The notes under the pieces were generated by a model. That model worked only from the letters and a program-made list of their open reading frames with translations, ran no database searches and was not told where the DNA came from. 64,000 bases of DNA. It comes from Penium margaritaceum. Lineage: Eukaryota; Streptophyta; Zygnematophyceae; Desmidiales; Peniaceae. The position numbers and the translations under genes are program-made. Position 1 is the first letter of the stretch. Every line of letters starts with the position of its first letter. The stretch covers positions 477,608-541,607 of the forward strand of contig SZWC01000088.1 of NCBI GenBank assembly GCA_023375785.1, written 5' to 3'. Below are positions 55,573-64,000 of the stretch, one piece after another.

Positions 55573-56412
55573 TGTTGGTTTCCGTGCATCTCTCATTGTA
55601 CTTCCCGGCTTGTGTACATCAGCGTGCATATGACTTACGGCGAGACTTGACACCGCTGGAGTGTCGCTCCGTGGAGCCGACGCACTCTGAGGCCCACTCA
55701 CCTGTTACTGGAGCCTCCTCCCTCTGGTGATGCGCTCTGCTCCATCAGCAGGCCTCCTCGGTGGTCGGGCCGCTGGCAGTCACTGCCACTGCAGATGCTG
55801 CCTACGTGCAACTAGCGCTGTGTCTGGCTGTGGCACTGCGTCTGCAGCATCATGCGCTGCCTAGGGTCCATGTATCCTGCAGTATGGCCCTGTTTGGCAT
55901 CGTTGGCTATCGTAGGTACTACCTGGGTTTGGGCAGCAATAACTTCTTGTACCTGTTTTCTAGCTAATTCTGACCGCACGACTGCGTTCGCAATGTCCGT
56001 ATTATGGTATGGTCCAGTTTTCAGGAAAAACGGACGACGCCCGGGTTTTGGGCCGTAAGGCGTGTGGCAGGGCTCACCGAGAAAACCTTGCCTGCCAGAA
56101 AGTAGGTCTAGCACTATTTTCTGATTGGCTTGATAGCTAAGTAACAAGTTCTACACTTGTGGGGGGGAGCTAGAACTTGGAGGGGTCTCCCATTGTTGCT
56201 CATTCTTCATTCCTAATCAGTTACTTTCAGTTTTCATCTGCTTTCTGGCGCTAGCACAGGCGCGCACCTTTCAGAGTAACAAACCCAGAGCTTCCAGACT
56301 TAGACGCTACAGTAGCCAAGTGAGGGGGCAGCAGACTTAAGCAACGAGCGTGGAAATCCCCACGCTGTATCAACAACACATGCTGCCCCAACCTGCTGCT
56401 TAGGTTTCCAAC
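55573..56412 (+). repeat. Element E 5' LTR (right edge approximate)
   Basis: Begins TGTTGGTTTCCG. The end is placed before CTCGGTATATGAGCCAGAGC, a degraded primer site whose context (TTCCAA before it, AGAGCG after) matches element D. The 3' end cannot be checked because the other LTR is cut by the window. Confidence 0.65.
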
Positions 56413-56432
56413 TCGGTATATGAGCCAGAGCG
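56413..56432 (+). other. Element E primer-binding site, degraded
   Basis: Resembles TGGTATCAGAGC with additional bases; context as in element D. Confidence 0.5.
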
Positions 56433-58124
56433 TAGCAGCAGCAGTAGAAGATTGGCGTACAGGTGCCAGACAACGCCGGCGGACCCCCATACGCGCCAGT
56501 GCAGGGACAATGCTGCCGGATTTTTTCCGGCAACATTGACCTGCCTGGTGGCGGCGTCAGATTTTTTCCCACGGCCACTGGGCCAGGGGAAATGCTGCCG
56601 AATTTGTTTTGGCAGCGCTAACCCCCACGCGTGACGCGAGGAGGTGAGCAACAGCCCGCGTCCAACACCTACGGGCGACGACGCACGCTGTACATCATCC
56701 ATGTGCAGTGACTGGCACCAACACCCACCAGCAACAGTCTGGAGCAGTGGCAGCCACAGGCAACAACAGCGAGCAGTGGCAGCAGTAGATAGCAGCAGCT
56801 GCATGCAGCAGCAGCAGCAGGCAGAAGCAACAGCTTGTAGCAGCCCGTAGCAGCAGCAGGAAGCAGCAGCAGCTCGCAGCAACGGCAGCCCGCAGCAGCA
56901 GCTCGTAGCAGTAGTAGCTCGCAGCAGCAGCGGCAGCAAGCAGCAGCTACAACAGCGTGCAATTGCAGCAGCAGGCTACAGCAGCCGCAGGAGCAAGCCG
57001 CAGTAGCAACCAGCTGTAGTAGCGGCTGTAGCGAGCAGCTACTAGCAGCGGCTGCTGCTGCTCACTGCCAGAAGCAAGGGAGTAGCAGCCCGCTGCTGCC
57101 TGCGACCACCTGCTTGCTGCCAGCGAGCAGCAGCTCGCTACCAGCGAGCAGCATCTTGCTGCTCGCAACTAGCAACGGGCAGCTACCCACTGTCACTCAC
57201 AAGAAAAGAAAAAAAATGCAAGAAAAAAAACCCCCCAGCCCACCAGCTTTGCTGCTGCGGCTGCAGCAGCTGTGTTTGCTGCTGCAACCGCCACAATAGC
57301 CGCAGCAGCCCGCAGTAGCAGCAGTAGCTGCTGCAACTACAGCCGCAACAGCAGCAACAACAACAGCAACAACAGCAGCAGTAGGAGCTGCAATAGCTGT
57401 AGCAGTAGCAATTGTAGCAGCAGTAGTAGCAGCACCAACATCAGCAGCAGCAACAGCAGCAGCAGTAGTAGCTGAATCAGCAGCAGTAGCCGTAGCAGCA
57501 ACAACAGCAGCTGTAGCAGCGGCCCCAACAACCGCCACTGCTGATGTCAGCATCCAGGTACCAACGTCACTACTGACATCATTGTTGACGTCATCAAGAA
57601 AAAAAACAACAAAAGGGGGCAAGGGAAGGGGGAAGTAAACCTAAGGGTAGGCAGGACGTCCACCGCCCTCAGCAGACGTCACTGCCGACGTCAGCACCAG
57701 AAAAAAAACAATAAGGGCATTACACCATGGTTGTTAGCCCCACTAGGGAGGGATCCTCCTCTTTTGGGAGGACCCCCACCCCCCCTTTCTTGGAGCGGCA
57801 GCAGTAGCAGCAGCAGAAGTAGCAAGAGCAGCTGCAACAGCAACAGCAGCAGGAGCAGTAGCAGCAGCAGTAATAGCAGGAGCAGCAAGAACAACAAGAG
57901 CAGTAGGTTCAGCAGCAGTAGTAGGAGCAACAGCAGCGGCAGCAGCCCTCTGACGTCGTTGGCGACAACCTTGACCCCCTCGCTGCTCTTCAGCAATAGC
58001 TCACCGCCCTGACATAGTAGCTTGCTGCATTGCAACCATTGGTTTCTCAGTCTGCCCCGAGTGCGCCACCATCCTTCCCCCCTCCAGGGCACGCCAGCAT
58101 AGCTGTGTCTGCTGCCACCCAATA
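56433..58124 (+). other. Element E leader with GCA/CAG tracts
   Basis: Triplet-rich tracts at about 56740-57190, 57250-57540 and 57795-57945. One plus-strand phase at 57300-57560 reads as Ala/Thr/Val-rich text recalling the upstream ORFs of A and C, but it is short and may be only composition. Confidence 0.6.
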
Positions 58125-58695
58125 CCGTACTGATCTTAGATTTTGTGGTCCAAAATTATTTTCTGTGTGTAACTTCGGTTCACACTTTACTTCCTTTATT
58201 TTACCGTTCTCAAAAACGAATGAATTTGGTCATATCGTATCCTTAATTTGGTTGTACGGCCACACGGGTAACCATTTTAAATGGTCCGAAGGTGGGTTTG
58301 AGTCCCGTAGTCGGGACTCGATGCGACCGGTCCCTGGATTGAAGCACGATAGCAGTATGACATCGGTCGATTTCCCCCCCACGTCCCCTCGCATCGACTC
58401 CTCCACTTTGCAATCCCCCCAATGGCGTGGTACGTACCAACGTATGTGGCGGAAGCCACGTATGTTGGCACGTATCACGCTTTGAAATCTTGGAACACTC
58501 GTCGATCGGCGTGAAACGTTTCGCGTACCCTGATTTACACAGCCATGAGATGTCCTCTCTTTGAAAACTGTCTGACACATATGACCCAATTATTTTAGAA
58601 TTATCAAAATAACATGAAATATTACTAGCACGTAGCCGAATTCATGAATTCATCGTAAAAAAAACAATCAAGAACAAAATCTAAGAGCAGTACGG
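58125..58695. mobile_element. MITE-like insertion (571 bp) in element E
   Basis: AT-richer than its surroundings. Terminal inverted repeats start CCGTACTGATCTTAGATT and end with the complement, ~22 bp with one mismatch, flanked by TA on both sides (58123-58124 and 58696-58697). A TA target suggests a Tc1/mariner-type non-autonomous element. No transposase. Two internal palindromes: GAGTCCCG/CGGGACTC at about 58301-58320 and an imperfect one around 58430-58480. Confidence 0.75.
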
Positions 58696-58747
58696 TACCT
58701 GGCGCAGCAGCAGACTCAGCACCAGCTGTAGACTGTGACCTCCGTCT

Positions 58748-59599
58748 TTGGCCCCACTCTGGGTGCCGGCCGCAGGCAAAAGGACTTTGAGACGCCGCCG
58801 CCGCCGCTTCAGGCGGGCAAGCAGTTCCGGAGCTGGGAGCTCAGCTTCCGCATCTGGGCATAGGGTGAGGGCCTATGGGCATAGTACACCCTACTGTATG
58901 ATGCCACCCTGTCCGACCAGTTGTATGACGCTGGTCGTGCCGTTCGGACTCTAGTCCTTATCGCGCCTCCGACTTCCCGCCTTGCCCTTGAGCCCTTCTT
59001 AGGCGACTTCACCGCTGACGCCACCCCAGACCCTACCCCCTCTGGCCGCGCTCCTCACCATCAAGCGCGGTGCCACCGATGCGTACGCGGACACCTTCGT
59101 CCACTACCCTCACGACGTCCACTCCACCATGGCGGCCCAGGGCACCTTCATGCCCTGGGCATATGAGCTTTTCCTCCGGATTGAGGAAGCTCATCTCGAG
59201 TCCCGACTCCAGCGCACGGAGGCCGTCGCCTCCCCTGCCATCGCCTCCCCTGCCGTCGCCTCCGTGGTTGTCGCCTCCTCCGCTGCAGCTATCTCATCAT
59301 CTTCAGGTAAGAAGAAGCGTTGGAACAAGAAAGGCAAGGGTCAGCAGCAGCAACAGCAGTCGTCGACCGAGTCCAACGGTGGCGGCTCGGTCTGCCACAA
59401 CTGTGGCCAGCCCGGGCACGGGTGGTACACGTGCACTCTACCGACGGATGAGGCACGCATCATCGCCACCATGCGTTGCCAGCGCGAGGGACGTCTCCCC
59501 TTTGCCGTCGTAGCTGTCGCCTCCTCACATACCTCGGCCTCGTCCAGGAGCTCCACCACTCCGGTTGCTTCGCCAGTCCCGCCGACACCAGCGGCGTAG
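58748..59599 (+). pseudogene. Element E gag region
   Basis: Gag remnants (YDAGRAVRTLVLIAPP; AYELFLRIEEAHLESRLQRT) followed by a basic, Gln-rich stretch and the CCHC knuckle CHNCGQPGHGWYTC at about 59394-59435. Part of a broken element. Confidence 0.75.
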
Positions 59600-59791
59600 C
59601 CGTCGGCGCCCGCACAGTGATCCTTCTACCCGGGCTCCAGCATTAGCACCCCGCACTCCGTCTACACTCCCGGGCCATCCTCCCGTGAGCGCCAGCTGGA
59701 GCAGTTCATCGCGCTCCAGCTCGGCCTGCCTCGTTCTCCTCCCCAGGGAAGTGCGAGTTGCATCACTTCCTGCTCTCCTGTCCAACTCTGC

Positions 59792-61400
59792 ATGACTGAG
59801 ACTGAGCTATGGTCATGCCCCGTTTCCTTGTCTGTCTCGTCCTCTCTCATGGTCTCCGCTACCCCTTCCCGGGACGACGTTGCTTGGCTTGACAATTGGC
59901 AGTCTCGGTTCGCACCTCCTTCCACCGCGCCCGCGTCCCTTGCTTGCTGCCAAGTGACCGTTAGTGATCTAGCGACCCCAGTCCAGGACCCTGTTGAGAC
60001 CTGGATCATCGACTCCGGGGCCACGCATCACATGACAGCCTTTCGTGAGGCCTTCAGTATGCTCGGTCCTGTAGGCGATGTTTCCGGTGTCCGGACAGGC
60101 TCTGGCCAGGTGTTGCCTGTCCGTGGTGTTGGCGTCGTTCGTTTCCGTGGTCCCTCCAGTGACATCTTTTTGACCGATGTCCTCTTCGTCCCTGGTCTTC
60201 AGCTCAGCCTTCTGTCCGTCACTGCCCTTGACCGCATGAGCATGGATGTTGTGCACTCGCGTTGTGTTGGCAGTGTGCCGTTTCTTTCGTCTTCTCTTGT
60301 TGTACTGCACGCCACCACCCGTGGAAACCTGTGGCATGTAGCTCGCCTCTCCTCCTCTCCTGTCGTCTCCTTCCCGTCGGATGCCACAGGCCATGTGTTT
60401 ACCACTAGTACGCTTTCTCCTAAGCACACTCGCCTCTTGCACCGCCGCCTCTGCCACGTCCACTTTGCCGCCGTAGATAGCATGCTCCGCACCCAGCCGG
60501 CCAAGGGCCTTGACCCGGAGACTTTCCCCCTCTCGTGCCCCACTGAGTGCATTGACTGCGCTCAGGAAAAGATGCACTGGTCCATGTATCCCTTGTCTTC
60601 ATCCCGTGCGTCCGCCCCTCTCAATCTTGTCCATTCAGAAGTCATGGGTGCTCTCCCCACCGAGTCCGTAGGCGAGCATGGTCGTTATGTCCTCACCCTT
60701 ACTGACAACTATTCTCGCTACCGCTGGGTCTTCTGCCTTCGGCAGAAGAGCGATGTTGCCCACGCTATTCAGGATTGGCTTGTCCTTGCGGAGCGCGAGT
60801 GTGGCCGCTGTCTCCGCCGTTTTTGCTCTGATCACGGTGGTGATTACATGGGTGAAGCCACGACCTTTCTTGCCTCCCGCAAAATCCGCCATGAGACGTC
60901 CGCGCCTTACACGCCCGCCCAGAACGGTGTCTCCGAACGATGGAATCGTACCATGGCCGACTCCATCCGCACCATGCGGGTTGAGTGTGGTCTTTCTGAT
61001 GGCTTCTATTTTCAAGCCATGGCCTACATGACCTGGGTCTTGAAGCCATGGCCTACATTCCCCACGGTCCCCTTCCCCGCCAGTCCACACCGTACTAGCA
61101 TTGGTGCGGTCAGCGAGCTGACCTCCGCCCGGCTCGCCTCTGGGGCTGCGTGGCCATTTTGTGGCTGCCCGTCCCGTAACAGGGCGGCATGCTTGCCCCC
61201 CGCGGACGTCCTTGCACCTTCCTCGGTGTCTCTCGTCAGTCCAAGGCCTGGCGCTTCTGGGATCTCTCCCGGCACTGCACCGTTGAGTCCCGGGACGTCC
61301 TCTTCTTCGAGGACCTGTTTCCTTGCGACCCAATTTGCTCCGGCTCGTCCGTGTCTATCCCGTCGCGTGGGGGAGTCATGAGTCTATCCTTCGTTTTGTC
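59792..61400 (+). pseudogene. Element E protease and integrase region
   Basis: Protease DSGATHHM at about 60010-60035; GAG-pre-integrase HRRLCHVH ... CIDCAQEKMH at 60435-60580; integrase HSEVMGAL, LTDNYSRYRWVF, CSDHGGDYMG, NGVSERWNRT at 60630-60960, then the tail shared with the 1-kb fragment. Part of a broken element. Confidence 0.87.
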
Positions 61401-61429
61401 GCTTCCGGATGACACATCCCTCAGTCCCT

Positions 61430-61990
61430 CCGAGCCGGTAGCCCAGTCGCGTCCGCTAGTCCCTTCGGACGAGCAACCCCAGTCGCGTCCGCTAGTCACT
61501 CCGGGCCGGCACCCCCAGTCGCGTCCGCTGGTCCCTCCGGGCCAGCATCCCCAATCGTTTCCACTGGTCCCTCCGGGCCGGCCGCCCTAGTGGTGTCCGT
61601 TGGTCCCTCCGGGTCAACAGCCCCAGTCGCGTCCGCTGGTCCCTCCGGGCCGGCCGCCCTAGTCGCATCCGCTGGTCCCTCCGGGCCGGCATCCCCAATC
61701 GCGTCCGCTGGCCCCTCCGGGCCAGCAGCCCCAGTCACGTCCACTGGTCCATCCGGGCCGGCCGCCCTAGTCATGTCCGCTGGTCCCTCCGTGCCAGCAG
61801 CCCCAGTTGCGTCCACTAGTCCCTCCGGGCCGGGTGCCCCAGTCGCGTCCGCTGGTCCCTCCGGGCCGGCAATCCCAGTCCTGTCCGCTAGTCCCTCCAA
61901 GCCAGGCGTCCCTGTCGCGTCTGCTGGTCCCTCCGGACCGACAGCCCGGGTTGCATCAGCGGGCCCCTCCGGACCAGCAACCCCGTTTGC
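61430..61990 (+). repeat. 36-bp (12-residue) repeat array in the integrase-RT linker of E
   Basis: About 15 imperfect units. One reading frame gives VASAGPSGPAAP-like 12-residue repeats; the DNA consensus contains GTCCCTCCGGGCCGGCAGCC. Shorter runs of the same unit occur at about 1510-1670 in the fragment near the window start, so repeat number varies between copies. Open frames on the opposite strand are by-products. Confidence 0.85.
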
Positions 61991-62199
61991 CTCCAGTGGC
62001 CCGGCGGACTCAGTGCCATCGCCTTCCCTGCCACGCTACACGTGTGGCCCAGGCGGTAGCCTCCGACCCAGACCGTTGGTGAGCGCACAGACCGTTGCAC
62101 CGTGCTCCGTGGAGCCTCGACCCCCCGTAGCTTCTCGTGTCTCCTCCGCTTCCACGGTCGTGAGTGGGGATCCTGGCACCAAGGCCCTCGGCTTGACCA

Positions 62200-63734
62200 T
62201 CTTGGCCGTCATTGTAGATTTCACCCGGGCTCTGCACTGGGCTACGCCATGCTTCATCATGAGCATCGGTACACTATCGTGGCTGCACTCGCGTGCATCC
62301 CACCTGAGGCTCGAGATGCACACGCTCTCTCAGTCCGCTTCATAGCACGCCCGGAGGACCCAGACACCCTACGCGAGGCACGAGCCTCTCCTGAGGCTGC
62401 ACACTGGGACGCTGCCTGCGCCGATGAGCTCGTCGTTATCAGACAACACCACGTGTATGACCTCGTCGACCTTCCTCTAGGACGGAAGGCCATCGGTGCC
62501 AAGTGGGTCTTTCGGCGCAAGTGGAAGCCTGACGGGTCCTTCGACAAGTACAAGGCCCGCCTTATAGCCAAGGGGTTTGCCCAGGGTTGATTACGACCAG
62601 ATCTTTGCCCCAGTTGGCCGGTTTGCCACTAGCCGGACACTCTTCAGCCTAGTCGCCCAGCATGGGTGGCAGCTGCATCAGATGCATGTGAGCAACGCGT
62701 TTCTCCATGGTTCACTGGAGGGTGAGGAGCTCTACATGGTGTAGCCCCAAGGCTTTGACGATGGTACTGGGAGAGTCTAACGACTACGCAAGGCCCTCTA
62801 TGGCCTGAAGCAGTTGCCTTGGTGCTGGAACGAAGAAATCAGCAGCACGCTCCTTCGTGGCGGGCTCCAGTGCAGCACCGCTGGCCCCGCATTGTTCGTC
62901 AGTCTGCGAGGCCAGACTGTTCTGGTTTACGTCGACGATCTGCACACACTGTCCACCAGCTTTGCGGAGGACCTACCACTCATGGCGAGCGCATCCTCAC
63001 CCATGTCACCCGATGCCCAGGTGAAGCTAAAGAGTCCTGACCCTGCCTTTGTGGGGGAGCCAATTGACCTGACCACGTACTTGCGAGTCATCGGGTCACT
63101 AATGTTCTTGGCGACGACGACGCGTCCAGACATCGCGTTCACCATCAACCTACTGGCCAAGTTCTCTCAGGAGCCACGTCACCTCCACTACGAGGCCGCA
63201 ATCCGGGTACTACGCTATGTTGTCTCGACTCCTCGACGAGGTCTCATGTTCCGCCGTCAGCCGTCTGTTGTCGCGGTGGGCTACACCGATAGTGACTAGG
63301 CCGGCATTCCGGACGGTAAGAGTCGTACGGGCTGGATCTTTCTGATTGGCAGCACAGCTGTGTCCTGTCGCAGTGGCGAGCAGGAGTGCATTGCACGCAA
63401 CACTGCTAAGGCTGAGTACGTTGCTCTTGGCTCAGGCGTGTGTGAGAGTGTGTGGTTGTGTCGTCTGTTGTCCGACTTGTGTCAGTTCGTCGCATCCATC
63501 ACATTGCACTGTGACAATGAGAGTGCAATGGCCATCGCCGACAATGACGGCGTGCATCACACACGCATAAAGCACATCAACGTTGAGTATCACTATGTGC
63601 GTTCGTTGTTGCATGACGGTAGCATTAGCATCGTGTGGGTTGAGACAACACGACAGTTGGCTGACTTCTTGACCAAGGCACTGAAGCGCGACTCGTTCAA
63701 GAAGGATATGAGTTCAGTCGGCATGCGTCCGTGA
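62200..63734 (+). pseudogene. Element E RT and RNase H region
   Basis: RT text (YDLVDLPLGRKAIGAKWVF, KWKPDGSFDKYKARLIAKGF) at about 62455-62580; YVDD at about 62927-62938; RNase H and tail (GYTDSD, ARNTAKAEYVALGSGVCESV, HCDNESAMAIADNDG) at about 63280-63720. Part of a broken element. Confidence 0.85.
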
Positions 63735-63829
63735 TTGACTCTCTCTGTCCCTGCTTGCGTCTTTGCTTGGTCTGGGGGAGTTTGGTCATTGACTTTGTCT
63801 CTGCCCGCACATGTGCACAACTCTTGTGA

Positions 63830-63841
63830 GTCATGGGGGAG
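63830..63841 (+). other. Element E polypurine tract
   Basis: GTCATGGGGGAG directly before the 3' LTR, as in A, B and C. Confidence 0.85.
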
Positions 63842-64000
63842 TGTTGGTTTTTGTGCATCTCTCATTGTACTCTGTTGTGTCCTCCCGGCTTGTGTACATC
63901 GGCGTGCAGATGACTGACGGCGAGACTTGACGCCGCTGGAGTGTCGCTTGGTGGAGCCAACACACGCTGAGGCCCACTCACTCATCGTTGGAGCCTCCTC
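63842..64000 (+). repeat. Element E 3' LTR, cut by the window end
   Basis: First 159 bp only; aligns with 55573-55719. Confidence 0.85.

Larger units (their letters stand above)
55573..64000 (+). mobile_element. Copia element E, broken, runs off the window
   Basis: Plus-strand Ty1/Copia element of at least 8.4 kb. The 5' LTR starts TGTTGGTTT at 55573; a matching LTR start occurs at 63842 after a CATGGGGGAG polypurine tract, and the window ends inside this 3' LTR. The two LTR starts differ at roughly 11% of sites over 150 bp plus an indel, so E is the oldest element here by this measure. Coding regions carry several breaks. A MITE-like insertion lies in the leader. The fragment at 0.8-1.8 kb belongs to the same family. 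Confidence 0.87.

Noticed and set aside
57197-57622. Minus-strand Ala-rich ORF in the E leader
   Set aside because: GCA-rich DNA keeps several frames open; there is no similarity beyond composition and the element is coded on the other strand.
61496-61900. Collagen-like antisense frame (GPEGPAD repeats)
   Set aside because: It is the reverse reading of the linker repeat array in element E; the sense frame belongs to a recognised polyprotein region.

Overview
The window looks like nuclear DNA of a streptophyte (plant or charophyte-alga lineage). The evidence is one spliced host gene for a plant-style START-domain membrane protein with GT-AG introns, several Ty1/Copia elements primed from initiator tRNA-Met, and a Mutator-like DNA transposon. 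The TE density and assembly gaps would suit a large charophyte genome such as Chara, but that is inference. No bacterial operons, rRNA, tRNA genes or CRISPR arrays were seen.
Layout. 0.8-1.8 kb: rearranged Copia fragment. 2.0-10.4 kb: old full-length Copia A (+) with a CTCTG target-site duplication (TSD). 10.6-15.7 kb: remnant (-) of a non-autonomous LTR element related to D, followed by a CT microsatellite and a gap. About 17.9 kb: an isolated LTR edge. 18.7-24.0 kb: dead Mutator-like element with inverted arrays of ~30-bp subterminal repeats. 24-27.8 kb: mostly AT-rich, no gene recognised. 28.2-31.6 kb: the host START gene, six exons, 689 codons once an assembly duplication is discounted. 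32.5-39.6 kb: Copia B (-), young and apparently whole (TSD GTTGC). 39.7-55.2 kb: Copia C (-; TSD CCCAT), carrying the non-autonomous element D (+; 40.3-46.7 kb) just inside its 3' end. 55.6 kb to the window end: Copia E (+), old, carrying a 571-bp MITE-like insertion.
By-eye LTR divergence is about 1% for B, 4% for C, 6-7% for D, 9% for A and 11% for E. D sits inside C yet looks older than C's outer LTRs, which hints that C and D moved together as one composite.
The least expected signals are: (1) a ~48-nt motif with conserved ends (GGTCGAGACC ... GAGGAGACC) enclosing hairpins whose sequence changes while pairing is largely kept, repeated in the LTRs and 3' region of D and in its 10.6-11.6 kb relative; (2) a ~200-residue Ala/Ser-rich ORF with hydrophobic C-terminus, similar in A and C, lying upstream of gag; (3) a His/Cys-rich 76-residue repeat protein in C's leader; (4) a 12-residue repeat array in E's integrase-RT linker. 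Two direct duplications joined by a single N (28.2-29.0 kb and 51.9-52.4 kb) look like assembly errors.
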